From Bacillota bacterium (GTDB lineage: Bacteria > Bacillota > Clostridia > Acetivibrionales > DTU013): a stretch of 64,000 nucleotides of DNA. Shown one piece after another: positions 7,851 through 18,700 of the stretch (the first letter of the stretch is position 1; each line of letters begins with the position of its first letter). A program made the translations under genes and the position numbers. The notes beneath the pieces are model-generated. The model was not told where the DNA came from. It was given only the letters and a program-made list of their open reading frames with translations, and made no database searches. The stretch spans positions 62,001 to 126,000 of the forward strand of contig JAFABI010000097.1 in assembly GCA_023426125.1 (NCBI GenBank), read 5' to 3'.

Positions 7851-10800
7851 ATGATGAAAAGGAAAATTTTTATTATATTATTTGTTTTCATTTTTTTGTT
7901 CCAGAGTGCAATAATGCCTGGATATGCACTTAACGACGTCAATTTAGATTCACAGAATTCAAACATGTCGATTTCACTGACATTCCTGAATGTAACTGCC
8001 GCCGAAGTGGAGCTGGTATGGGTAAGCAGTGCTGGTGTAATGAATGTATCCTCCTATGATATATACAGGGATGGCAGTATTATAGAAAACAATTCAAGTT
8101 TTACATATACAGATACGGGACTCGTATCCAATACATCATATACATACAAGGTCAAGGCATTGAACGAGACTGGAGGCTTAATTGCTGAAAGCAATGAACT
8201 GACTGTATCGACAACCGGAAAGAATGAATATGAAACGGAAAGTGCAACAGTTGAGGCTGGTGAAGGTATTACGGCAGAAAAGATGGAAAACGGTTTAAGC
8301 TCTGAGACCCTGGATTATAGGACGGACAGGTTCATTATCAAATATAAGGACGATAGTGGCAGGGAAAAATTCAATAAGGCTTTTGAAGGCAATATCAGAG
8401 AAAGCGGAAGGATTGCTAATAAAGGGAATAAAGACGGGCAAAGGCGATTAAAAGAAAATACGGAGGCTGAAGAGGAAAACACTTCCGGAAGTGAAATGAA
8501 TGATATGGAAAATAATAATGAAAAAAACAAGGGCAGGAATATCGAAGGGGATTCCGGCAGCAATGCAGATGGTATGACGTTTGACACGGTTGAATTTAAA
8601 AGTAAGATGAAACTCGGAGATATGATAAATGAGATCAGGAGCAATATGCTGGAAGGCAGTATTGAGTACGTACAGCCCGATTATACGATGGAGCTTTTGT
8701 CCGACGATCCGTATTATGGCAGCCAATGGGGACTTGAAAATACAGGAAACGAAACTTCCGGGGATATTTCAGAAGCTTATGGAATCACAATTGAAATGAT
8801 ACTGGAGCAGTTGCCTTCCCATCTGAGGGAAGCTGTTGAAAATAATCCTGAATTCACGGAATTCCTTATAGACACTCCTGCGAAGGAAATGAGACACAGA
8901 CTGATGACGGGCGATGTGCCGGGGGAAGTTGAACCGGCTATAACCATGGAAATTGCCGGTATGCCGGTCATCATGGAATATATAAAATCCAATAGTGTGG
9001 ACGGCAGCAGTGATGGGAAACCGGAAAAAAACGTACAGTCATACCTGTGCGACGCCGGAGCCGCGGAAGCATGGGAAAAGACAACAGGCAGCGGCGCGAC
9101 TATAGCGGTAATTGATACGGGAATCGATATATCCCATGAAGACCTAGCTGAAAATATATGGGTAAATGCGGATGAGATACCGGACAACGGTATCGATGAT
9201 GACGGAAACGGATATATTGATGATGTGAACGGATGGAATTTCAGCGGTGACAATAATGCTGTGTACGATAGTGTCTATACCTTGGGTGAAAACCACGGTA
9301 CGCATATCGCCGGAACGATTGCAGCGGTAAAGGACAACAAGAAGGGGATAGCGGGAGTTGCACCGTCGGCAAAAATAATGCCCCTCAAGGTATTTGTCGA
9401 CGGTATGGCATATACCAGTGACATTATAAAGGCGATACAATATGCCGAAGCTCAGGGGGTAAGGATTGTAAACTGCGGTTGGGGGGCAGCTTATAATAAT
9501 CCGGCGCTTAAAGAAGCGATCGAAGCTTCGGGAATGCTTTTTGTCTGTGCGGCAGGCAATCATGGGGCAGATATAGATACCTCCCCGGTATATCCTGCGG
9601 CTTTTGACTGCGAAAACATAATTACAGTGGCATCCGTTAACCGGTATGGAAACCTGTCAGGCTTTTCGAATTACGGTGAGAAGGCTGTGGATGCAGCAGC
9701 TCCGGGGGAGGATATATATGGTACGCTGCCGGGTGACGGCTATGGCTCGATGAGCGGTACCTCCATGGCGGCGGCATTCGGGTCGGGAGAAGCCGCACTG
9801 CTGCTTGCTTTGGACAATGCGGAAAGCGCTCGGGATTTAAAGGCTAGGATCATTGATTACGCGGACAGGCTGTCTACGCTGACTGAGAAGGTCTATGGCA
9901 GCAGCATGATAAGCTGTGTCAATTCGTTGAATGAGATAGTGCGTGAAGAGGTTATTTATGTACCAGGGATTATATCGACAGGTGTAAATGAGGATTTACA
10001 AAGTGACGGTGGCGTAAATCTTTATTCTTCAATTGTGGAAGGTCAATTTATCAAGGTCTCATGTGGGGATTATCACAGCTTGGCATTAAGGGACGATGGT
10101 ACGGTATGGGCTTGGGGATATAATTATTATGGCCAGTTGGGGGATGGAACGAGAACAACAAGGTACACAGCAGTGCAGGTAAGCGGGTTGAGTAGAATAA
10201 CCGCCATTGCGGGGGGAGGCAATCATAGTCTGGCATTGAAGAATGACGGCACGGTATGGGCTTGGGGATATAATGAATATGGCCAGCTTGGGAACGGATC
10301 GGCAACAACAAGGTACACAGCGGCGCAGGTAAGCGGGTTAAGTGGAATAACCGCTATTGCGGGGGGAGGCAATCACAGCCTGGCATTGAAGAATGACGGC
10401 ACGGTATGGGCCTGGGGATATAATGAATATGGCCAGTTGGGGGATGGATCGACCACAACAAGGTACACAGCAGTGCAGGTAAGTGGGCTGAGTGGAATAA
10501 CCGCCATTGTGGGGGAAGGCACTCATAGCCTGGCATTGAAGAGCGACGGAACAGTATGGGCTTGTGGATTAAATGATGTTGGTCAGTTGGGGGACGGAAC
10601 GAGAGAAACAACAAGGATCACAGCAGTGCGGGTAAGTGGGGTGAGTGATGTAACTGCCATTGCGGGAGGATACAATCACAGTCTGGCATTAAGGGACAAT
10701 GGTACGGTATGGGCCTGGGGATATAATGAATATGGCCAGTTGGGGGATGGAACGACAACAACAAGGTACACAGCAGTGCAGGTAAGCGGGTTGAGTGGAA

Positions 10801-11462
10801 TAATCGCAATTGCTGGTGGAAACATTCACAATCTGGCATTTAAGAATGACGGCACGGTACGAGCTTGGGGATGGAATTCTTATGGCCAGTTAGGGGACGG
10901 AACGACAACAACAAGGTACACAGCAGTGCAGGTAAGCGGGTTGAGTGGAATAACCGCCACTGCGGGGGGAAGCGCTCACAGCCTGGCATTGAAGAATGAC
11001 GGTACGGTATGGGCTTGGGGATATAATGAATATGGCCAGTTGGGAAATGGGAAAAAGGGGTGGAATGAATACCCAGAGTGGGTATGCGGGACTGCAGTAA
11101 GTACTTCACCACTCACAGTAAATGTATCTGCAAGCTGTGCAGATGGAAAGGTATTCGACTTCGCCATCAAAACAGCAAACACGGAAACCTTAGAGAACCG
11201 TACTTTTACCATAACCTACGACCCTGATGAACTGGAACCGGTCGATCTATGCTCCCTTACACAGGCAGCAGAACTCACAACAGGGGCCGTCAACGGCACA
11301 AATGTTACAATAAACGGCTATTCGGCCATCGACGGTAGAATCACCTTCACTGTATCTAAAGTTATATTCAACGGCATGTCACGGACGGGTTCAGTCAATG
11401 TAATTCGGTTCAAATGCATCAAGACCAGCGGAACATCAACTATAACCTGTACATTGGAATAG
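7851..11462 (+). CDS. Secreted subtilisin-like protease with FN3 and seven RCC1 repeats
   Basis: 1203 residues. A signal peptide (KRKIFIILFVFIFLFQS) is followed by a fibronectin type III-like domain (~45-120) and an I9-type propeptide segment (RFIIKYK). The S8 peptidase domain carries the full catalytic set: Asp422 (VIDTGID), His482 (NHGTHIAG), oxyanion Asn570 (AGNHG) and Ser638 (SGTSMAAAF). An unusual ~110-residue insertion separates the WGLEN motif (~296) from the Asp motif. Residues ~735-1070 are seven RCC1 propeller repeats (HSLALKNDGTVWAWGYNEYG). The final ~110 residues are a cohesin/CBM-like beta-sandwich (FTITYDPDELEPVDL). It is the first gene of the cluster leading to the RHS protein, so maturation of secreted partners is a possible role (inference). 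Confidence 0.9.
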   Translation: MMKRKIFIILFVFIFLFQSAIMPGYALNDVNLDSQNSNMSISLTFLNVTAAEVELVWVSSAGVMNVSSYDIYRDGSIIENNSSFTYTDTGLVSNTSYTYKVKALNETGGLIAESNELTVSTTGKNEYETESATVEAGEGITAEKMENGLSSETLDYRTDRFIIKYKDDSGREKFNKAFEGNIRESGRIANKGNKDGQRRLKENTEAEEENTSGSEMNDMENNNEKNKGRNIEGDSGSNADGMTFDTVEFKSKMKLGDMINEIRSNMLEGSIEYVQPDYTMELLSDDPYYGSQWGLENTGNETSGDISEAYGITIEMILEQLPSHLREAVENNPEFTEFLIDTPAKEMRHRLMTGDVPGEVEPAITMEIAGMPVIMEYIKSNSVDGSSDGKPEKNVQSYLCDAGAAEAWEKTTGSGATIAVIDTGIDISHEDLAENIWVNADEIPDNGIDDDGNGYIDDVNGWNFSGDNNAVYDSVYTLGENHGTHIAGTIAAVKDNKKGIAGVAPSAKIMPLKVFVDGMAYTSDIIKAIQYAEAQGVRIVNCGWGAAYNNPALKEAIEASGMLFVCAAGNHGADIDTSPVYPAAFDCENIITVASVNRYGNLSGFSNYGEKAVDAAAPGEDIYGTLPGDGYGSMSGTSMAAAFGSGEAALLLALDNAESARDLKARIIDYADRLSTLTEKVYGSSMISCVNSLNEIVREEVIYVPGIISTGVNEDLQSDGGVNLYSSIVEGQFIKVSCGDYHSLALRDDGTVWAWGYNYYGQLGDGTRTTRYTAVQVSGLSRITAIAGGGNHSLALKNDGTVWAWGYNEYGQLGNGSATTRYTAAQVSGLSGITAIAGGGNHSLALKNDGTVWAWGYNEYGQLGDGSTTTRYTAVQVSGLSGITAIVGEGTHSLALKSDGTVWACGLNDVGQLGDGTRETTRITAVRVSGVSDVTAIAGGYNHSLALRDNGTVWAWGYNEYGQLGDGTTTTRYTAVQVSGLSGIIAIAGGNIHNLAFKNDGTVRAWGWNSYGQLGDGTTTTRYTAVQVSGLSGITATAGGSAHSLALKNDGTVWAWGYNEYGQLGNGKKGWNEYPEWVCGTAVSTSPLTVNVSASCADGKVFDFAIKTANTETLENRTFTITYDPDELEPVDLCSLTQAAELTTGAVNGTNVTINGYSAIDGRITFTVSKVIFNGMSRTGSVNVIRFKCIKTSGTSTITCTLE
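10057..11062 (+). repeat. Seven 150-bp intragenic RCC1-coding repeats
   Basis: The repeat phase recurs at 10081, 10231, 10381, 10531, 10684, 10834 and 10984, that is 150 bp apart except for one 153-bp step. Nucleotide identity between units is high, including synonymous positions, which points to recent tandem duplication or gene conversion. Seven blades match the canonical RCC1 propeller. Confidence 0.9.
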
Positions 11463-11470
11463 GAGGACGA

Positions 11471-11660
11471 CATGACAATGCTTAATTACAATCTGCCCAG
11501 GACATCCAGCGCTTTAACGGGCGAACATTACTATTGAACATAATCCAATTTATGCCGGCAAAAAGCGGTGAAGTGACTTTTACATGCTCTATGCCTTTAT
11601 AGCGGAAATCAACGGAGTCAGTGTGATCGGATATTACATATGCTGAAGCCGAAGTTAAAT
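11471..11660 (+). pseudogene. Degraded cohesin-like domain remnant
   Basis: Between the protease and the next intact gene there is an AGGAGG-preceded ATG (11472) giving only ~20 codons. Other frames read like scraps of the domain that ends the upstream protease: one frame has DIQRFNGRT followed by SGEVTFTCSMPL then a stop, and another has ITIEHNPIYAG, resembling LENRTFTITYDPDEL. This suggests a former duplicate of that beta-sandwich, now frameshifted. Identification is by eye and tentative. Confidence 0.35.
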
Positions 11661-11690
11661 ACATCAATCAAAACAGGAGGCATATTAGTA

Positions 11691-12731
11691 ATGAAAAGTA
11701 AAAATATCAAAAAATTCCTAATTATAATAACTCTAATTGTAATCCTCATATCAACAGTAGTTTTTGCTGAAAGCAATGGTACCATCAAGGGAAGGACAAC
11801 CGGAATTACCAGGGACAGCAGCGGTGCCGAAATATTTGACGGTAAATATAAAGCGATTTCCAATAAGGATAATTACAAAGACTTGAGGAACGAACTCACA
11901 AAGGTTGCCAAACAAATGGCCAAACCGAAGATTTCAAAGGAGAATAGGTCAGAGTTTTATAGAAACGGATACAGTGAATTGGATATAAACACTGCCGAAT
12001 ACCTTTCCAATTACTGTGACAAGACGCCTGAGCAGCTTTTAGAAATAAAGGGTAAGTCCGGAGATTACACAGTGAAAAGACGTGACGGGAAAACCCTGTC
12101 ACAGGCGATCCAAGAAGAAAAAGCGTTAATTGAACAGGTGAGTGGAGCTGGTGAAAGTACAACAAGCAGCGAAGAAATGCTGAACAGCATCAAAGCGGTT
12201 GAAGATAAATCCCGCAACACGGATCTGTTTATTGAGCAGAGCGGGAAATTGTGGGACGATGTGATAAAAGAACTGAAAATACAAATTGAAGACCCCATGC
12301 AAGAATTAGGCATTACGGATGAAAAAGCAAATGAGCTTAAAGAAGCCGGTATGAGCAAGGACAGGATAATCCAGCTGGGTATCCTTGCAAAAAATTACAG
12401 CAAAAGCTTCGATATGGTAGCGGAAGAGTTTAAAAGCGGAAAAAGCTTCAGTCAAGTGGATGAAAAATATTGGAATGAAAAACAAAAAAATGACGCTGCA
12501 AACACAGCCATGAATATTACTGTTGACGAAAAACAAGTGATTGCCATGTACGGGGTATCGCAAGATGAAATAGATAAGTGCAAAAAGTATGGCATAACAG
12601 GGATTTATGGGGTGGTGCTGGCAAAAAAAGTCGCAGAAGAATTCAGCATGACTATAGACAAAGCGTTGGATGAATACCAACGGACAAAAAGCTGGGATGC
12701 CGTAAGATCTGAATTGGGAGGTGGAAGATGA
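11691..12731 (+). CDS. Secreted helical-repeat protein, unknown function (RHS partner)
   Basis: 346 residues from the ATG at 11691, which has AGGAGG 9 bases upstream; an in-frame ATG at 11640 lacks one. A clear signal peptide is present (KKFLIIITLIVILISTVVFA). The mature protein is charged and helical. Its last ~130 residues contain two related modules: one around LGITDEKANELKEAG...LAKNYSKSFDMVAEEFKSGKSFSQV and one around GVSQDEIDKCKKYG...LAKKVAEEFSMTIDKALDEYQRTKSWDAV. I do not recognise the family. The stop overlaps the RHS start by 4 bases (ATGA), so the two are translationally coupled and probably act together, for example in anchoring or exporting the RHS protein (inference). Confidence 0.85.
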   Translation: MKSKNIKKFLIIITLIVILISTVVFAESNGTIKGRTTGITRDSSGAEIFDGKYKAISNKDNYKDLRNELTKVAKQMAKPKISKENRSEFYRNGYSELDINTAEYLSNYCDKTPEQLLEIKGKSGDYTVKRRDGKTLSQAIQEEKALIEQVSGAGESTTSSEEMLNSIKAVEDKSRNTDLFIEQSGKLWDDVIKELKIQIEDPMQELGITDEKANELKEAGMSKDRIIQLGILAKNYSKSFDMVAEEFKSGKSFSQVDEKYWNEKQKNDAANTAMNITVDEKQVIAMYGVSQDEIDKCKKYGITGIYGVVLAKKVAEEFSMTIDKALDEYQRTKSWDAVRSELGGGR

Positions 12732-15700
12732 TGCTTAAGAAGTTATTGGCAAGCTTGTTCATAACACTGCTGATAATGCTGGGCTACGGCGTTGATATAA
12801 TTGATGCCGATGTTATCAGGACTGATGACAGTACCAGTATAATGAACGATTATGAAGCCCCCAAGTCGATGTACAAACAAGGCATTGAACCGCCCTATAG
12901 TGCAAATGAAGCGTTTGAAGACAGGATCAGCCCTGAGACAGGTGACCTTGAAATAAAACAGACGGATATATACCTGAAAGGCAGGAACGGTCTTGATTTT
13001 GCACTTGCCAGGTACTACAGCCTTTCAAATGCAAACCTTTATGTAGGTTTTGTGAACGCCACCCAGGTCAGCTCATACTACATCGAAGGCAAAAAAATAT
13101 TATTGCATTTAGACAGTTCAGGCTATATTATAAGATCCGAAGTTATAGACTCACATCATATGATATCCGGGTTCAGCACATACAAGGAAGCGCAAGTATG
13201 GGCAAATGACCTGAATAATGGCGTGTATGATTGCCCCCCTGAAACGCCCATTTTGGATGGTGATCCTGGCCACCTGCTGCAATTCAGAAATTACAGTGTC
13301 AAGACGGCAACCCTTGGATATATTTATTCCGATGACGTAGAGGGGTCTACAGTAAATGATGAACAGTTTGACCTGGGGGCCGGCTGGGCATTTGACCTGC
13401 CGTATTTGGAGGTGAGAAGCTGGGCCAGCCCTGTCCAAGTGATACTCCACAACGGCAGTGCAGGGACCTGGACTTACGACCCGGATTATGACTGGGGAGG
13501 CAGCCATCTTGAAGGATACTTCTTGAAAGACATGGTGTTCGGGCCGGACAGCGGCACTTTTACCTGCGACGGCAAAGTGTCAAGCTATAGACTGACTGAG
13601 AAAGACGGCAGAAAGATATATTTTGATTCCATAGGAAGATTGCTTGGGATACAGGATAGGTTTGGCAACACTATACAGTTTAAAGGCTATACCGGTTCCC
13701 TGATAGGACAAATTGTAGACAGTGTCGGAAGGGTCATAAACATCAGCTACGTGGATGCCACCCATGTCAATATCAATATAACCGACCCTACGGATTCAAC
13801 TCAAAACAAGACAATCACCTATATAAAATATAAATTGCCTGATAGATATAAAGCGCGTCCTCAATTCCAACCGGACGAATACCTCCTGTATGAAGTGATA
13901 GATGCCCAGGGGAGGCATACTTCATTTGACTATGGTATAAATGAAGCAAGATTCAGTATGACAAATAAGAACCTTGCTTACCATACCAACCAAAACAATC
14001 CTTTTGAAGGGGTTTCAAACTATTATGCCTGCCTGACACAGATAACCCATCCAACGAGAGCCAAAACGATGTTCGGCTATGAATTGCATATCAAGAACCT
14101 TGGACAGGAAGGGTCCATGCAATTCTATAAAACCAAGCAGCGTTTTGACCTGATGCCGGACAACAACATAAAGAGTTCAATAAGGTACCAATACAACGGC
14201 ATTAGTTCCAACGAATATGACGGGTACCCCCAATATATCACATTGGACAATCAGGTCACTGTCCATGACATCCCCATGGATTATGAAACAAGTGCTGTTG
14301 AATATTTCGGAGGGACTTCAACCGGAGGGGATATCAAGTCAAACATTTATTACTTTAACTTTAAGCTTCTGGAGAAACAGATTATCCAAAGAGCAGGCGA
14401 TAATCGGACATACATAGATAACACTTATGATTTGGGGACGAGTTTGGGGGCTAAGTGCACTAAACTGTTGCTCAGCAGCCAACAAACATATTATCCCGAC
14501 AGAAATCAATTTATACCTTCCATTTCAAAAACAGAGGTCTGCGAATATGACCAGAACGATATGCGGAATGTAGTGAAAAGCTGGAGTGTCCTTGCAGAGG
14601 GCAATAAAACCCGGACGGATTATATGACGGTGTACACGTACCATCCATTGTATAACTATATTACGGGCAAGACATACAAAAAAGATGCGGGCACTACCAT
14701 TACGGAGCAGTACATCCCTACTGATGACGCCTACGGCAATGTGGCTGTGAAGAGCGGAAAAGCGGTAAGATACCAGAAGGTCAGTGAAAACAACGTATTG
14801 AAGAAAAAAGTAGAATATGGTTATGACAATTATGGGAACATCAGCCAGATAAAAGAATATCTTTATGATTCGCTGCATCCCACCGACTGGAATGATGAGA
14901 CAAAAACAGTATCTGAATACTACTCATATGACGATAATGACACCGTCAGGATCAATGCCAATAAAAAGCTGGACGGGGTCTACTTGACAAAGACAATGAT
15001 AAACGGGGTCAAAGATGCTGACAGGAATCTTGTTGCACCTAAAAATGGGAATCCGGCAGGGGTAATTGACACGGTGTCCGGCTATGACTGGTTCGGTAAC
15101 CTGAAAAATATGGTTGACGGAAACGGAGGCACTATAAGGTTCAATTATGACAAGCTGGGGAGAAAAACCTATGAGGAAAACCAGGATGGCAGCCATAAGC
15201 TATATAACTGGAATGATACAAGCAATATTCTCACTGTGACAGATGAGAGGGGGAGTGTATTCCAATATGCATACGATGAACTCGGGAATCTTGTGTATGA
15301 AAAAGACGGGGCTACAGGTAAGGCTATAAATACATATGAGTACGATATTCTTAGCCAGTTAAGCCGTGAATACAACAATGACAAAAAGACAAGTGAATAT
15401 GAATATGTACAGGAAGGGAAAATCAAATCCAAAGAGACAAAGGAACAGAGCGGATGGTTTGAGAAATCCTTTCCCAAGGGGGCCCAAATCATTCAATCCT
15501 CCTCTGATGAATGGAAATGGGTCTACTCGTCGGTTTTGGATCAATACCAGGAAACAAGGAATATAACAGATGTGCATGAACATGGCTTCGAAGGTGCATT
15601 GGACAAGATGGAGATCGGCCAGGGGGATTATGTTTTTGTTGAAATTCAGACAAATTCTCAAAGTGCCAGACCTTCAGAAGTAATGCTTCAATTCAAGGAA

Positions 15701-18700
15701 AATGGATCATGGGAGCATAGGGCTTATTGGGGTGCTAACACTATAAATCTTGGTGCAGACGGAACGGAAAGCAGAAAGTATATCGGCAGCATACCGGTTT
15801 ATGGAGAATGGTGTTACTTGTTGATACCTGCGGATCAGATCGGGTTGGCAGGGAAGTCTGTTGACGGCATAAAATTCACACTGTCGAATGGAGTGGCCAG
15901 ATTCAGGCGAGTAGGGGTATTGAGAGGAACAAGTTCCTTTAAATCCCTGTATAAGGAAGAATACACCTACGACTATGGCCTTATCGATCCGACCCACGAA
16001 ATTTATACAAAAACCATTGTGGGGAATGCAAATTCACCAAGTGTCACGACGAAATCATATATAGACAAATATGGCAGGGGCGACAAAACAGGCAGGTTAT
16101 ATGACGGAATTGAACATTACGACACCTTCCAATACGACTATCTGGGAAACAAAACCGGGGAAAAGTCGGCAAGGGCGTACAATGAGGGCTGGAGCCAGCT
16201 ATGGACCACAAAGTATGAGTATGACTATGCCGGGAAACCTGTAAAAGTGACAAATATCAGGGGCGAATATACCACAACCGAATACGATGCCCTTGGAAGG
16301 GTGGTAAAGGTCACCGATGCAAAGGGCAACCTTGCCAACCCCATCTACAGCACGGAATATGTTTATGATAATATGGGCCGTGTCATTGAGGAAAAGTTAC
16401 CCTTTGAAAATGTAAGCGGAGCTGTAAATTATACAATAAAAAGGCATTACTACGACAGGAACGGAAATGTTACGCTGGAGAAGATAAGCAAAAACAAACC
16501 GGTTGAAGCATTAAGCTTCAACCAGACAGAGTACGGCTACAACATCCGGAACATGCTTATACTGGCGAAAACTTTCAATGCAGGTGTTCCGGAGAACTAC
16601 ACACAGTACCACTATGATACCATGGGTAATAAGCTCAGGATGTATACGGGCCTCAAAGCCCCACTGACCATTAATGGGCTGGATAATATCACTCCTTCCA
16701 CGGATACGGACTATTCCGTGACTAAATACGAATACGACCGTTTCAGCAACCTGACAAAGATGACAGACCCGTTAGGCCAAATAGAGAACTACGCCTATGA
16801 CCTCAACGGGAACATGGTGTCAAAGGTGGACAGGAACGGCAGTATGATATCGATGACCTATGACGGGCTTGACAGGCTGCTAGCAAATAGTGTCACCAAT
16901 GCCGCAATGCCTGGATACAACGCATCTATAACGTATATGTATACATTGACGGGGAACAGGCTGAGCATAAACGGTGGAAGCAGCTCAAACTATGAATACG
17001 ATGCCCTTGGCAGGCTCAAGAAGGAAATCGAGGGGCAAATAACAAAGGAATACACCTATGATGCGGCAAGCAATAGAAAAACACTGGTTATCAAGCAAAG
17101 CGGACAAGTGGTGTCAAACACCTCTTACACATATGACAACCTGAACAGACTATACCAGGTGTCTGAAAACGGGCAGCTTGCAGCTACATACACCTACGAT
17201 CCGAATGGAAACCGCCAGTCCCTGACTTATTCCAATGGTGACAGCACCGACTATACCTATAACCTGGCGAACAAGCTGAAGACATTGACAAATAAGAAGG
17301 GTTCTGTAACCCTTTCCGGTTATGCTTATGAATATTCACTTGACGGAAACCAGACCAGAAAGAGCGATAATGCCGGTAAGATCACCGATTATACATACGA
17401 TGGCCTTGGGAGGTTGAGGAATGAAGCAGCCACTGGTGAAAACGCCGTAAGCTATGCCTATGACGACAGCAATAACAGGAAAACAATGACCATCATTGGC
17501 GGAGCCGTCACCACTTACGTCTATGACAAGAACAACAGGCTGGATTCAGAAACCGAAGCGACTGGTGATGCCACGGAAATCACCACCTACAGGTATGATG
17601 GCAATGGCAACCAGACATATAAAGGGAAAGAGACCATCAAGCCTGCTGTAGCCGGAGAAAGTGAAGGGATCACCGCATCAGTGCTGGGTGAAGGCTCGGA
17701 TGATATGGGAGTTACAGTCAGCAGATATGATGGTTTTAACCGTTTGGTCACTGCTGCAACAGGAAGCATGTCGGCGACCTATACATACAATGGTGATGGG
17801 TTACGCATTTCAAAGACGGTAAATGGGGTCATGACAAGGCATGTTTGGGATGGCAGCCAGATTGCACTTGAGTTAAACGGAGCGGGAACTGTCACCCAGA
17901 AATATATCAGAGGAATTAACCTGATTGCCGCAGAAAATGGATCTGGGGTCCGCAGCTACTATCTGTACAACGGCCATGGAGATGTGGTAAAATTAGCTAA
18001 TAGCTCAGGCGATGCAATAAAAAGCTATGATTATGATGCTTTCGGCAATGAGAAGAACATTGACAATAATGATACAAATGTGTTTAGGTACGCCGGCGAG
18101 TACTTTGACAAGGAGACGGGAACAATTTACCTGCGTGCCAGGTACTATAACCCGGAAATAGGACGGTTTATCACTGAAGACTCATATTGGGGTGAAGATA
18201 GCGACCCCTTGATGCTCAACCTCTATACCTACTGCTACAATGACCCTGTAAATAGGATTGACCCGAGTGGGCATGTAGCACCTCTTATAGCGGCAGCTTT
18301 AATATATTTAGGTGAAACAGCACTAGAAACCATACCGGATGTATTGATAGATATGCTTTTAGAGGGTGACAGCTTTGTTTGGTGGAAATCTGCACTCGGC
18401 AATTATGGTACAAATGTTATTCCAGGTCTCGGCGAAGCAAAGAAAGCAGTAAAAGCAGCAAAACTTGCCAAAAAATATGGACCTGAAGTAGTCGAATACC
18501 TAACTAAGCATGGCAGTGACATTACCAGTAATATTAGCCAAATTATAAAAATTGCAGATAGATATGGTACGGATGGAATTGCCCGATATATGAAGGTTAT
18601 GGCAAAAACTGCAACCAAAGGCAACTATGCAGATTTATTTATGGAAGTATATCAAAACTTGCCGATTGGGTTTCAGATTCATCATACACTCCCCCAAAAG

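Noticed and set aside
10051..11112. Series of short minus-strand frames with repeated HYIPKPIPYRHSSMP
   Set aside because: They repeat only because the RCC1-coding DNA on the plus strand repeats.
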